DNA of 64,000 bases from Rossellomorea sp. SC111. Its GTDB lineage: Bacteria > Bacillota > Bacilli > Bacillales > Bacillaceae_B. The translations under genes were made by a program, and so were the position numbers. Below, piece by piece: positions 33,185-42,200 of the stretch. Below the pieces are notes generated by a model that had not been told where the DNA came from, searched no databases, and worked only from the letters and a program-made list of their open reading frames with translations. The DNA lies in NCBI RefSeq assembly GCF_024733565.1, contig NZ_JANIOC010000010.1, positions 145,791 to 209,790 of the forward strand. The letters run 5' to 3'. How positions within the stretch are numbered: position 1 is the first letter of the stretch; every line of letters starts with the position of its first letter.

Positions 33185-35155
33185 ATGAAGAAAAGCATGA
33201 CCATAAAAGACCTCTATGAATTGAAGGCTGTATCGGATCCAAGACTCTCACCGAGTGGGGAAGAAGCTGTGTTTGTTCAAACGGTGATGTGTAAAGAAAA
33301 AGATGAATATTTCTCAACCTTACATAGTATCCGCCTAAAAGAAAAATCCATTCGTCAATGGACGTTTGGGGAACAGAGAATTTCGTCACCAAGATGGTCA
33401 CCTGATGGAAGAAAGATTGCTTTCATCTCCAACCGGTCCGGTGTCAATCAGCTTTATCTCATCAGTCGGGATGGAGGGGAAGCAGAGCGAGTCACGGACT
33501 GTCCGACTGCGGTCTCGAATCCTGTGTGGTCTCCATGCGGTGAAAAGATTGCCGTATCCATTCGCTTAGAGAAAGGCGCAGCGTTCGATCATAAAGAAGA
33601 AAAAGAGAGGAAACCAAAGCCGTTTGTTACAACAAGCATGAAATATAAAAGTGATGATCGCGGCTTCCATGATGATTCATACTCACAGATAGCATATGTG
33701 AATATAGGAACGAAGGAAATGAAAAGGCTCACGGATGATGAGCATGACTACACGCTTCATTCCTGGTCCCCGGACGGAAAGTACCTTGCCGTATCGACAG
33801 ACTGGAAAGAAGACAGGGACTTTTCATTCCAGTCCGATTTATATCTTTTTCACCTTGAGGCTGGAGAATTGAAGCAAGTGAACGGGGAGCCGGGGTACTA
33901 CGGAGAAGCAAGTTGGTCCCCGGACGGCATGCGCCTCGCCTATATAGGCCACAATCGTGAATTTGAAAACGCGACTCACAATAAGATATGGATTCACGAA
34001 CCTGCGACCGGACACTCTCTTTGCCTGACTGAAGGTATGGATGTTCCGGTAGGGGATTATCTTAACAGCGACAGTATCCAGGGCTCGTCGCGGACGGGGA
34101 TACAGTGGTCAAAGGACAATGAAAGTATTTATTTTCTGGCATCGGATTCGGGAAATACTGTCCTCTATTATGCTCACATCGATGGTGCCATTTATCCTGC
34201 ACTCTTACAGGAAGAGCAGCATGTCTACGGATTTGACCTCGATTCGGACCGCCAAACCATCCTGTTGGCCATGAGCAGACCGACAGAACCCGGAGAATTG
34301 TATACACTGCATGTCCCGACCGGGGAACTGACCGCCATCACTCGTTTAAACGGAGACCTGCTTGCCGAAAGGGTACTGTCCTCTCCGGAATCGTTCATGT
34401 ACAATGGGGCAAAAGATTGGCCGGTACAAGGCTGGATCATGAAACCTGCGGTGTTTGAGGAAGGAAAGAAGTATCCACTTATCGTCGAAATCCATGGCGG
34501 TCCTCACACGATGTACGGAAACACATTCTTTCATGAGTTCCAGGTTCTGACAAATTGTGGATATGCTGTCTTATATGTCAATCCCCGCGGAAGTCACGGC
34601 TATGGTCAGGAGTTCGTCGATGCTGTAAGGGGTGATTATGGCGGTGGGGATTACGAAGATATCATGAAGGCAGTGGAATATGCATTAAAGGAATTTCCGT
34701 TCATTGATGAATCCCGTCTTGGCGTAACCGGTGGAAGCTATGGAGGCTTCATGACCAATTGGATCATCGGCCACAGCGACAGATTCAAAGCAGCGGCGAC
34801 CCAGCGCTCGATCAGTAACTGGATCAGCTTTTATGGAGTAAGCGACATCGGCTACTATTTCTCCGAGTGGCAGATCCAAAGTGACCTTGGGGACGTTGAA
34901 ACTCTGTGGAAGCACTCTCCTCTCGCCTACGTGAAGGATATGAATACTCCTCTATTGATCCTTCACAGTGAAAAGGACTATCGCTGCCCGATCGAGCAGG
35001 CCGAACAGTTATTCATCGCATTAAAACGGGAGAAAAAAGAGACGAAGTTCGTCCGTTTCCCGGAATCAAACCACAACCTCTCCCGGACCGGAAAGCCATC
35101 CATGCGGGAAGCACGGTTACAGGAGATTCTGGATTGGTTCGGGGAGCATTTATAG
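33185..35155 (+). CDS. S9-family prolyl oligopeptidase/acylaminoacyl peptidase (YuxL-like)
   Basis: 656 residues. ATG 33185 is chosen for GGAAGGTG 7-8 bases upstream and the start MKKSMTIKDLYELKAVSDPRLSP; the 31 preceding codons are not typical. The N-terminal beta-propeller (about 1-390) shows repeated WSPDGKxxA units, and the C-terminal alpha/beta-hydrolase has Ser518 in GGSYGGFM, Asp in HSEKDYRCPIEQ and His in SNHNLSR. Cytosolic, no signal peptide. Same size as B. subtilis YuxL, though at another locus. Confidence 0.92.
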   Translation: MKKSMTIKDLYELKAVSDPRLSPSGEEAVFVQTVMCKEKDEYFSTLHSIRLKEKSIRQWTFGEQRISSPRWSPDGRKIAFISNRSGVNQLYLISRDGGEAERVTDCPTAVSNPVWSPCGEKIAVSIRLEKGAAFDHKEEKERKPKPFVTTSMKYKSDDRGFHDDSYSQIAYVNIGTKEMKRLTDDEHDYTLHSWSPDGKYLAVSTDWKEDRDFSFQSDLYLFHLEAGELKQVNGEPGYYGEASWSPDGMRLAYIGHNREFENATHNKIWIHEPATGHSLCLTEGMDVPVGDYLNSDSIQGSSRTGIQWSKDNESIYFLASDSGNTVLYYAHIDGAIYPALLQEEQHVYGFDLDSDRQTILLAMSRPTEPGELYTLHVPTGELTAITRLNGDLLAERVLSSPESFMYNGAKDWPVQGWIMKPAVFEEGKKYPLIVEIHGGPHTMYGNTFFHEFQVLTNCGYAVLYVNPRGSHGYGQEFVDAVRGDYGGGDYEDIMKAVEYALKEFPFIDESRLGVTGGSYGGFMTNWIIGHSDRFKAAATQRSISNWISFYGVSDIGYYFSEWQIQSDLGDVETLWKHSPLAYVKDMNTPLLILHSEKDYRCPIEQAEQLFIALKREKKETKFVRFPESNHNLSRTGKPSMREARLQEILDWFGEHL

Positions 35156-35166
35156 AAAAGATGGAG

Positions 35167-35199
35167 AACTGTCATTCCGGTGTGGATGGCAGTTTTTTT
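35167..35199 (+). terminator. terminator after the S9 peptidase
   Basis: AACTGTCAT/ATGGCAGTT hairpin followed by T7. Confidence 0.85.
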
Positions 35200-35512
35200 G
35201 GTGAGGGGAATAGGGGAATCGATAATATATGGGGGAATACCGAAAAAATAATATCCAAAGTCGATAATAAAGGATGACCGGATAAAGAAATCGGATAACT
35301 GCCATCTTTAGACGCTCGACAGATCCGCATAACAGGCTCGTCCTGAAAAATTACTCTCCCCTATGAGGTTTACAATCCCCTGCTTTAGGAAAACGTGTAT
35401 TAATAAAAACGACGCGTGAAATTGCAATATGGAAATCCTGTACCGGTGTGATATGATGAGAGAGTAAGTAGTGAAGGCGAAGTTCATGGTCGTTTAAGGG
35501 GAAACATATCAT
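35200..35512. other. gene-free stretch
   Basis: About 310 bp with no credible reading frame, no long inverted repeat and no match to the other repeats in the window. It presumably holds the promoter of yhjE-sipV, but I could not identify boxes with correct spacing. Confidence 0.5.
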
Positions 35513-36154
35513 ATGAATATCAATAAGATAAAAGATTGGTTTACGCTAGAAAATATGATGGATTTGATTCAGCAATATCGTTCATTTGGACCGATACCCG
35601 GAATCCTCCTTCCGTTGCTGGAGGCATTTCTTCCGTTCCTGCCCCTGGTGGTGTTTGTGACGGCCAATGCGAATGCTTTCGGTTTATGGTGGGGCTTCCT
35701 GTTCTCGTGGATTGGAGCGACCCTCGGTGCCCTGATTGTCTTTCTATTGGTAAGGAGATACGGGGAGGCACGGGTCTTTCGCTTCTTAAGAAAGAATAAG
35801 CAAGTGAATCGTTTGACGAAATGGGTAGACCGGCATGGGTTTGGACCGTTGTTCATCCTTTTATGTTTTCCGTTTACTCCGTCGGCGGTTGTGAATGTAG
35901 TGGCAGGATTATCCTCCATCAGCATCGCTCAATATATGCTGGCGGTGGTAACGGGGAAAATGGTGATGATATTCACCATAAGTTTTATTGGATATGATAT
36001 TATATCATTAGTTAAACAACCAATTCGTACAGTAATCGTTGTGGCTATTATTTTCGTGTTATGGTTTGTCGGAAAACGAATTGAGATACATCTGAATAAG
36101 AAAATGGAATTAGACCAACGAATCGAACGGAAAAAGCAGGAGGAATCAAATTGA
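35513..36154 (+). CDS. yhjE: TVP38/TMEM64-family membrane protein YhjE
   Basis: 213 residues, five to six helices, SNARE-associated (DedA-related) domain. PLLEAFLPFLPLVVFVTANANAFG and a later RHGFGPLFILLCFPFTPSAVVNVVAGLSSI carry the family FxxR/P-rich hairpins. Overlaps sipV by 4 bases, as in B. subtilis yhjE-sipV. Likely a lipid or undecaprenyl-phosphate-related transporter by family; not demonstrated. Confidence 0.9.
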   Translation: MNINKIKDWFTLENMMDLIQQYRSFGPIPGILLPLLEAFLPFLPLVVFVTANANAFGLWWGFLFSWIGATLGALIVFLLVRRYGEARVFRFLRKNKQVNRLTKWVDRHGFGPLFILLCFPFTPSAVVNVVAGLSSISIAQYMLAVVTGKMVMIFTISFIGYDIISLVKQPIRTVIVVAIIFVLWFVGKRIEIHLNKKMELDQRIERKKQEESN

Positions 36155-36711
36155 GAGAAGAGGTAAAAAGAGAAGGACTTGAATGGATCAAAGCCTTGGG
36201 AATTGGATTAATCATATTCATCATCATTCGGACCTTTCTCTTCTCCAACTATGTGGTGGAAGGCGAATCCATGATGCCGACACTGCAGGATGGAAATAAA
36301 CTGGTTGTCAATAAAATCGGCTATCATATAGGGGAACTGGACCGCTTTGATGTAGTGGTGTTCCATGCAAATGAAAAAGAAGATTATGTGAAGAGGATCA
36401 TTGGTTTGCCTGGTGATAAAATCGTGTACAAAGATGACAAACTTTACGTGAATGGGGAGTATTATCCAGAACCCTATTTAGAGAAATTCAAGCAGGAGTA
36501 TATCGGGAGTAAGCTGACGGGTGACTTTACCCTGCAGGAAATCACAGGTGAAAAAATCGTTCCTAAAGGTAAGATATTCGTCCTCGGGGATAATCGCCGC
36601 GGAAGTATGGATAGCCGCTATTTCGGATTTGTCGACCGTGAGCAGATTGTCGGGAAAGTGGACCTTCGCTATTGGCCGATTAATGAATGGGATGTGCAAT
36701 TTAGAAAATAG
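36151..36711 (+). CDS. sipV: type I signal peptidase (SipV-like)
   Basis: 186 residues. One N-terminal membrane helix (about 14-31) anchors an outside catalytic domain with the Ser/Lys dyad: Ser40 in VVEGESMMPTL and Lys81 in DYVKRIIGLPGD; the third box is VLGDNRRGSMDSRYFG. The TTG at 36151 overlaps the yhjE stop and follows AGGAGG by 7 bases. It removes signal peptides from secreted proteins. Confidence 0.95.
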   Translation: MREEVKREGLEWIKALGIGLIIFIIIRTFLFSNYVVEGESMMPTLQDGNKLVVNKIGYHIGELDRFDVVVFHANEKEDYVKRIIGLPGDKIVYKDDKLYVNGEYYPEPYLEKFKQEYIGSKLTGDFTLQEITGEKIVPKGKIFVLGDNRRGSMDSRYFGFVDREQIVGKVDLRYWPINEWDVQFRK

Positions 36712-36720
36712 AGCGACAGA

Positions 36721-36757
36721 GAAGGCGACTTGTAAGAGGATCGCCTTCTTTTTTTTT
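36721..36757 (+). terminator. terminator after sipV
   Basis: GAAGGCGA/TCGCCTTC hairpin with T9. Confidence 0.9.
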
Positions 36758-36842
36758 GCCAATAATGTACTAGTTGTCCTCCTTTGCCCAATATAAATAT
36801 GATAGAATAGTAAGAAAATTCGTTCGTTTTGAGGGTGGTTAT

Positions 36843-36983
36843 GTGACAACAGAAATTCCAATCATTGAAACCAAGTTTGTGCCGCCTGTTGTCAAGGATT
36901 CATATATTAGGCGCCCAAGCTTAATGATTAAACAGGAAGAGGATCCGGTCGATATGAAACGGATCCTTATTGGTGTGGGGTGA
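36843..36983 (+). pseudogene. remnant of a MalT-like LuxR-family regulator, N-terminus only
   Basis: 46 codons from GTG 36843 (GAGGGTGG just upstream). VTTEIPIIETKFVPPVVKDSYIRRPSLM resembles the start of large MalT/LuxR-type ATP-dependent regulators (xxILxTKxxxPPxxxxxxRRPRL). The frame ends after MKRILIGVG without reaching the Walker A motif, 5 bases before the convergent HD-GYP gene. Probably a deletion remnant; a genuine small protein is possible. Confidence 0.5.
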
Positions 36984-36987
36984 GTGT

Positions 36988-38502
36988 TCATCCTGTCTGC
37001 CTTGTATCCCCGGATCCTTTTTCCATCCTCTTCAAAAAGGCATCCACAAATTCCTTATCCCACTGTGTCCCTTTTCCTTCCTGCAGGATGGAGAAGGCCT
37101 TCTCATAAGGCATCCCTTTACGATAAGGGCGATCAGACGTCATGGCGTCAAATGCATCGGCGACAGCGATCAACCGACCGAATACGGGTATTTGGTCTCC
37201 CTTTAATCGATCGGGATACCCGAAACCATCCATACGCTCATGGTGGTGCTTAATCCCGGGTAAGATGGGCAGGAGTTCTTCCGTCAACTGAACCCCTTTC
37301 ACAATTTCTTCACCGATCACAGGGTGACGCTTGATCTGATCGAACTCTTCATCTGTCAATTTTCCTTCTTTTAACAGTACATCATCGCGAATCCCGATCT
37401 TTCCGATGTCATGAAGGAGGGCTGACTTATTGAGTAAATCGATGTCCTCTAGAGACCATTTACACTGTCTGGCAATCATCACGGAATATTCCGCCACACG
37501 CTTACTATGACCGGCAGTATAAGGGTCGCGGGCATCCAATGTACCTGCCACCACTGCGAAAAACTGGTCGAGGAGCTGGAGGTTTTTCTGATCCCGGAGG
37601 TTGATGGCTTCTACCATATGATTAAATCCCGAAAAGAGGTGGGCGAACTCGTCCGTATACGTATTTATAGCAGGGGCAACGTGGCCCTGTTCCACTTTTT
37701 CAAAACGGTTGACCAATTCCTTGACGGGTCCTTCAATGCTTTTGAAAATAAGGATCGCCCCATAGAAGGCGAGTACTGTAATAATGAGGATCAAGGCAGC
37801 AGCCCATCTCCAGTAGTCTACTAGAAGAGCAGAGTCCGTGATGGATAAGCGAATCTGAGAAGCAAGTGAAAACAGCAGAATCGGAAACAAGGCAAGAAAT
37901 AACGAAGCAGCCAGAATTTTTTGTTTTAAACTGATAAATAGAGTGGACTGACTGGAGGGATCAACCCCATACTTTTCCATCGCTTTCAGGATCAGATCTC
38001 CCTGGAGCCTGTGACAAGCTTTGAAGGTTAAGAAAAATTCAATCAACGCATGAAGGATCGCCACTAAGAAAGCCCCGCACCAGGCGTAAAGAATGTACGA
38101 GTATGGAATGGAAAGAGAGCCTACCCGGATGAAGACCACTGTCAGCAAGGTTGACGGTACAGCAAGTCCCAGAAAATGTGGGAACATGATTCGTTTAACC
38201 GTTAACAGCGGGAACCTTTCTGTTTGTTGATAGGCGGTTAGGAGAAGCTCCAATTTGATTATTGGATGCTTCTTAGTGTAAATCTCTTTAATTGGACGAA
38301 TATGCTTCTGATATACGAGAAATTCAAAACCGAACATCGTGACAATCGAAAGGAAGATGATGCTTCCCATGGCGATGAATTCGCCTTCTTTAAGGGATAG
38401 GGTTTGGAAAATGAACACAGACCCGACACCGAACACTGCTATAAAACTGCCTAAAAGATAATTTTTAATGATGGTACGCTGAAAGTGCTGAAATATCTCC
38501 AA
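36988..38502 (-). CDS. membrane HD-GYP domain protein (putative c-di-GMP phosphodiesterase)
   Basis: 504 residues. Six or so N-terminal helices (about 15-260), a HAMP-like segment (KSIEGPVKELVNRFEKVEQGHV) and a C-terminal HD-GYP domain with DARDPYTAGHSKRVAEYS, HDIGKIGIRDDVLLKEG and HHERMDGFGYPDRLKGDQIP. The metal ligands and GYP triplet are intact, so hydrolysis of cyclic-di-GMP is plausible. TTG 38502 has GGGGGA 7 bases upstream; ATG 38529 has no ribosome site. Confidence 0.88.
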   Translation of the reverse strand: MEIFQHFQRTIIKNYLLGSFIAVFGVGSVFIFQTLSLKEGEFIAMGSIIFLSIVTMFGFEFLVYQKHIRPIKEIYTKKHPIIKLELLLTAYQQTERFPLLTVKRIMFPHFLGLAVPSTLLTVVFIRVGSLSIPYSYILYAWCGAFLVAILHALIEFFLTFKACHRLQGDLILKAMEKYGVDPSSQSTLFISLKQKILAASLFLALFPILLFSLASQIRLSITDSALLVDYWRWAAALILIITVLAFYGAILIFKSIEGPVKELVNRFEKVEQGHVAPAINTYTDEFAHLFSGFNHMVEAINLRDQKNLQLLDQFFAVVAGTLDARDPYTAGHSKRVAEYSVMIARQCKWSLEDIDLLNKSALLHDIGKIGIRDDVLLKEGKLTDEEFDQIKRHPVIGEEIVKGVQLTEELLPILPGIKHHHERMDGFGYPDRLKGDQIPVFGRLIAVADAFDAMTSDRPYRKGMPYEKAFSILQEGKGTQWDKEFVDAFLKRMEKGSGDTRQTG

Positions 38503-38749
38503 GGATGAATCCCCCAATTTCACTAACATTTAGTAGATTCATTATATAGGAAAATGGGATGGGGGAACATGGTAGTTTTAAAGATTTGTTTGAGAGGGGT
38601 CACTTTTTATTTTGGTGAAATGTACCAAAATCACCATTTGATCTTTGTGAAATAAGACTCAATTTACCTTATTTACACAAAATTTACCCTATTATGACAA
38701 TCAGTATTGTACGCTAAATGAGTAATGTATTCAAAGGAGGAGAAGCAAT

Positions 38750-39922
38750 TTGAAGTCCATACACAAAAAAATCATCGGTATTTTTGCTATTGTATTTCTG
38801 TTTACGATTGCGTGCAGTCAGGTATCCCCGAGTCAAATGAGTGCTGCTGGAAATGGGACGTGGAGTTCTCCCTATACAGTGGATCAAGCCATATCAAACC
38901 AAAATGGGTCCACCCAGTCCGTAGAAGGATATGTGGTGGGGCAGCCAACCTCGGGCTCATCAGTTGTTACAAATAATTTTCCCAACGATTATGCATTGGC
39001 ATTAGCGGCTTCACCATCAGAGGCCAATACGGATCAGATGATATATGTCCAAATCCCAACTTCATACCGGTCAAGCTTTGGCCTCCAAAGTAACCCTGGA
39101 TTATTGGGTGAAAAAATCAAGGTGACTGGCAGCTTGACGGCCTATTTTTCCCACCCGGGAGTGAAGTCGACATCGGCGTTTGAATCAATGGAAGGCGGGG
39201 AAACCGACCCTCCATCCGATCCGACCGATCCACCAACTTATGAAGAATATTATAATACGGCTGAAGGAAAGACGGGCGATGCCCTGAAAACAGAGCTGCA
39301 TAACATCATTGATGATCATCAGACCCTTTCTTACGATGCTGTATGGGGTGCGCTTCGCAATACGGATGAAGATCCGAGTAATCCGAATAACGTCATTCTC
39401 CTCTACTCTGGCCGCTCACAATCGAAAACGACAAACGGCGGAGGGGTGAACGACTGGAACCGTGAACACGTATGGGCGAAATCCCACGGAGATTTCGGGA
39501 CGGCACAGGGACCAGGGACGGACCTCCATCACTTAAGACCGACGGATGTGACGGTCAACTCTACAAGAGGGAATCTGGATTTTGACAATGGTGGAACCGA
39601 ACAGAGCGAAGCGCCGGGCAACTACTATGATAGCGATTCATGGGAGCCGCGTGATGAAGTGAAAGGAGACGTAGCACGAATGATTTTCTACATGGATGTC
39701 CGCTATGAAGGAGACAGCGGCGAAGTCGATTTAGAGTTGAACAACAATGTCAATAACGGCAGTGCACCTTATATGGGGAAAATGTCTGTACTTCTGGAAT
39801 GGAACGAACAAGATCCAGTCGATGCAAGGGAAATCCGCAGAAATAACATTATTTTTGACCAATATCAAGGAAACCGAAATCCATTCATTGATCACCCCGA
39901 GTGGGCAGAAATGATTTGGTGA
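38750..39922 (+). CDS. secreted endonuclease I-family nuclease with N-terminal OB-fold domain
   Basis: 390 residues. TTG 38750 follows AGGAGGAG. The N-terminus (MKSIHKKIIGIFAIVFLFTIAC) looks like a lipoprotein signal with Cys22. Residues about 35-145 form a DUF6359/OB-fold-like domain, then a Pro/Asp/Thr linker (about 148-162) leads to the endonuclease I domain with the catalytic DWNREHVWAKSHG and DLHHLRPTDVTVNSTRGN. Relatives (B. subtilis YurI, BsnI) degrade extracellular DNA or RNA non-specifically. Confidence 0.9.
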   Translation: MKSIHKKIIGIFAIVFLFTIACSQVSPSQMSAAGNGTWSSPYTVDQAISNQNGSTQSVEGYVVGQPTSGSSVVTNNFPNDYALALAASPSEANTDQMIYVQIPTSYRSSFGLQSNPGLLGEKIKVTGSLTAYFSHPGVKSTSAFESMEGGETDPPSDPTDPPTYEEYYNTAEGKTGDALKTELHNIIDDHQTLSYDAVWGALRNTDEDPSNPNNVILLYSGRSQSKTTNGGGVNDWNREHVWAKSHGDFGTAQGPGTDLHHLRPTDVTVNSTRGNLDFDNGGTEQSEAPGNYYDSDSWEPRDEVKGDVARMIFYMDVRYEGDSGEVDLELNNNVNNGSAPYMGKMSVLLEWNEQDPVDAREIRRNNIIFDQYQGNRNPFIDHPEWAEMIW

Positions 39923-39929
39923 AGAATTT

Positions 39930-39957
39930 GGGCCTGGAGTCTTCCGGGTCTTTTTTT
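39930..39957 (+). terminator. terminator after the nuclease gene
   Basis: GGCCTGGA/TTCCGGGTC hairpin with G-U pairs, followed by T7. Confidence 0.65.
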
Positions 39958-40100
39958 GGAGGATGAAGAATCATTTTGTGAAAGGATTACCGAAAACCGA
40001 TGTAGGCAAAGTCAACAAACAGGCACTGACAAACCTTTTACAGGGTCAATGAAGGAAAAGAAAGGGAACATCTCGAAATACGTATATCGAGGTGAAAATG

Positions 40101-40637
40101 ATGAAACGGTTATTATCCGGTACGAGAATATATCTATCAGGCTTTCAGGAAGAAGACGTTTCGGCTATAAGGGAATGGAATCAAAATGAAGAAGTGCAGA
40201 GACTATTGGATGCCCTCCCCCATAAACCGAAATCAGAAGAAGAGATCAAGAAATGGATGGGAGATCCGGGTGATAATGCCTATCGTTTTGCGGTTCGTCT
40301 GAAGGATGAGGGCAGGATCATCGGATTTGTTGAATTGGACGGAATTCTTTGGTCTCATCGTGTGGGATGGGTTTCGATATCCATCGGTGACGAACAGTCA
40401 TGGGGGAATGGATTCGGCAGGGAAGCAATGCAGTGTCTCCTTGCCTATGCCTTTCATGAGTTGAATTTACACCGTCTTCAGTTAACGGTATTTTCGTATA
40501 ATGAGAGAGCGATCCGTTTATATGAATCACTGGGGTTCACGAAAGAAGGAAGCTTCCGTCAGTTCCTGCAAAGAGACGGAAATCGACATGACATGATACT
40601 GTATGGATTATTAGTGGATGAATGGAAAGAAGGATGA
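40101..40637 (+). CDS. GNAT-family N-acetyltransferase (RimJ/RimL type)
   Basis: 178 residues. ATG 40101 fits GAGGTG at about 6 bases. The RimJ/RimL-like domain shows LSGTRIYLSGFQEEDVSAIREWNQNEEVQRLLD, the acetyl-CoA site EQSWGNGFGREAMQCLLAYAF and NERAIRLYESLGFTKEGSFRQFL. The acceptor could be a ribosomal protein N-terminus, an amino acid or a drug; not decidable here. Confidence 0.88.
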   Translation: MKRLLSGTRIYLSGFQEEDVSAIREWNQNEEVQRLLDALPHKPKSEEEIKKWMGDPGDNAYRFAVRLKDEGRIIGFVELDGILWSHRVGWVSISIGDEQSWGNGFGREAMQCLLAYAFHELNLHRLQLTVFSYNERAIRLYESLGFTKEGSFRQFLQRDGNRHDMILYGLLVDEWKEG

Positions 40638-40654
40638 GGTTGTCCTTCTTTTTT
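40626..40654 (+). terminator. terminator after the acetyltransferase gene
   Basis: AAGAAGGA/TCCTTCTT hairpin followed by TTTT, overlapping the stop codon. Confidence 0.75.
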
Positions 40655-40714
40655 CAGATGGGTAGAGGTTTGAGCACGGGAGATTGAGCGCTCAGTCATT
40701 TTCCTTAATCTGTT

Positions 40715-40795
40715 AAAAGACGCAATTACTATCCAGAATGACCCAATAAATGAAAAAAAGACGCAATCCTCATCCAAAAAGACGCAATTAAGCCC
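40715..40795. repeat. degenerate 20-21 bp near-tandem repeat, four units
   Basis: AAAAGACGCAAT occurs exactly at 40715, 40756 and 40777, with a degenerate copy (GAATGACCCAAT) at 40736; units are followed by a variable ATCCA. Located between the 3' ends of convergent genes. Confidence 0.6.
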
Positions 40796-40879
40796 CGGAG
40801 TGTCAAATTTCCCTGCCACAGATCTTCTCCATTTCGAGCCCCACACCTCGAATCTACAGGAAAGAAGGGAAAAAGTGGG

Positions 40880-42037
40880 CTAATCCCCCGTGTCCCATCT
40901 CTTCCGCCCCACATATAACAAGCCTCCCATCCATGTTTGGAACAAAAAGCATCCCACTAACAGAAACAAGGATTGGACATACGTAAGGTGCATGATGACT
41001 AACGGTGCCATACTGGTCCCTCCTAACAATAGGAAAGAGTAGAGGCTGAGTGCCTGGCTTCGTCCCTTGCCGCTCATATCTCCGATCAGGGTGATGACGG
41101 TGGGAATCAATAAGGAGATGGCCGAGACAAAAAGAATGGAAGAAAGAATGATGATAAAGGGTTCGTGACCGTATGCATACATGAAAGCAGCCACCACACT
41201 TATCATCGATAGAGAGACTCCGATAAACAGAGTTTTGTAGATTCCCAGTGCCTCCACAAGACGGCCTATGAAAAGGGATAAGCAGGCTCCGATCAGACCT
41301 ACTGCCCTGGTGAGGAAAAGCAGGCCGGGATCTTCTGACATGTAGCGGGTCAAGCTGTCATAATAAGCGATGAATGTAGCGAGAAGGGTGAAGACGATTC
41401 CGTAACAGTAAAGAAGTTCTTTTCTCTTAAGCAGCTTCACGATGGTGGCGATTTGTTGTGAGGATGAAACAGATACAACGTTTGCAGGTGGAAGCGTTTG
41501 GTTTCCGATTAAAAAAAGGGAAGCATATACCATGGCGAAAAAGAAGAATACAGCAGACCAGCCGGAGAAGCGTGTGATTCCTTCACTGAGCAACTGACCG
41601 AGGATACCGGCAAAGAGAAAGCCTGAATTGATGAAAGCCAGAAGCAGGGTCCGATGCTTTCCTGAAAACAAATCATACGTATAGGCAAACGCCACAGGTG
41701 CAAAGCTCCCCAGACAGAATCCTTGCAAACCCCTTGTGATAAATAAACTCCAGAAGTCGGTTGATAACCCAACGGCCCCTGAAGAAACGGCAGATGCAAG
41801 CATCCCCCAGACGAGGATCCTTTTTTTGCCGAAGTGGTCTGCAGCGTTGGCAAATGTCAATAAACCGCATGCGTAGAAAAAGATAAATGAAGTTCCGGCC
41901 ATGACGACTTCACTTTGTGGAATGGAAAGAGTGGCTGCAATGCTTCCATAAATGGGGATGAACGTGTAAATATTACAAGCTACCATCACGGCCATCATAA
42001 CCAGGACAGAAGCGATTCTGTGGAAATTTTGATTCAT
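40880..42037 (-). CDS. MFS transporter
   Basis: 385 residues, 12 predicted helices. The loop 2-3 motif is ANAADHFGKKRILVWGM (G-x-x-x-D-R/K-x-G-R/K type, about 62-78). Halves are related and a central loop is near residue 190. The fold matches the YnfM/ENT-like drug or metabolite exporters of Bacilli, but the substrate is unknown. GGCAGGTGAAATCATC precedes the ATG at 42037. Confidence 0.88.
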   Translation of the reverse strand: MNQNFHRIASVLVMMAVMVACNIYTFIPIYGSIAATLSIPQSEVVMAGTSFIFFYACGLLTFANAADHFGKKRILVWGMLASAVSSGAVGLSTDFWSLFITRGLQGFCLGSFAPVAFAYTYDLFSGKHRTLLLAFINSGFLFAGILGQLLSEGITRFSGWSAVFFFFAMVYASLFLIGNQTLPPANVVSVSSSQQIATIVKLLKRKELLYCYGIVFTLLATFIAYYDSLTRYMSEDPGLLFLTRAVGLIGACLSLFIGRLVEALGIYKTLFIGVSLSMISVVAAFMYAYGHEPFIIILSSILFVSAISLLIPTVITLIGDMSGKGRSQALSLYSFLLLGGTSMAPLVIMHLTYVQSLFLLVGCFLFQTWMGGLLYVGRKRWDTGD

Positions 42038-42200
42038 GATGATTTCACCTGCCTATCTTTACTGTATGCAGATGATCCAAATATTTTCAAACAAAATTGA
42101 GACGGGAAAGATTTGTGGTTGTGTACTATAATGAACCTATACAAAAATTCATAAACCCTCTTGGTTAGAATAGATAGAGTATAAGAAAAGGAGTGAGAGG

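Noticed and set aside
39956..40189. 77-codon frame between the nuclease and the acetyltransferase
   Set aside because: Overlaps the acetyltransferase start, begins inside a terminator and shows no family features.
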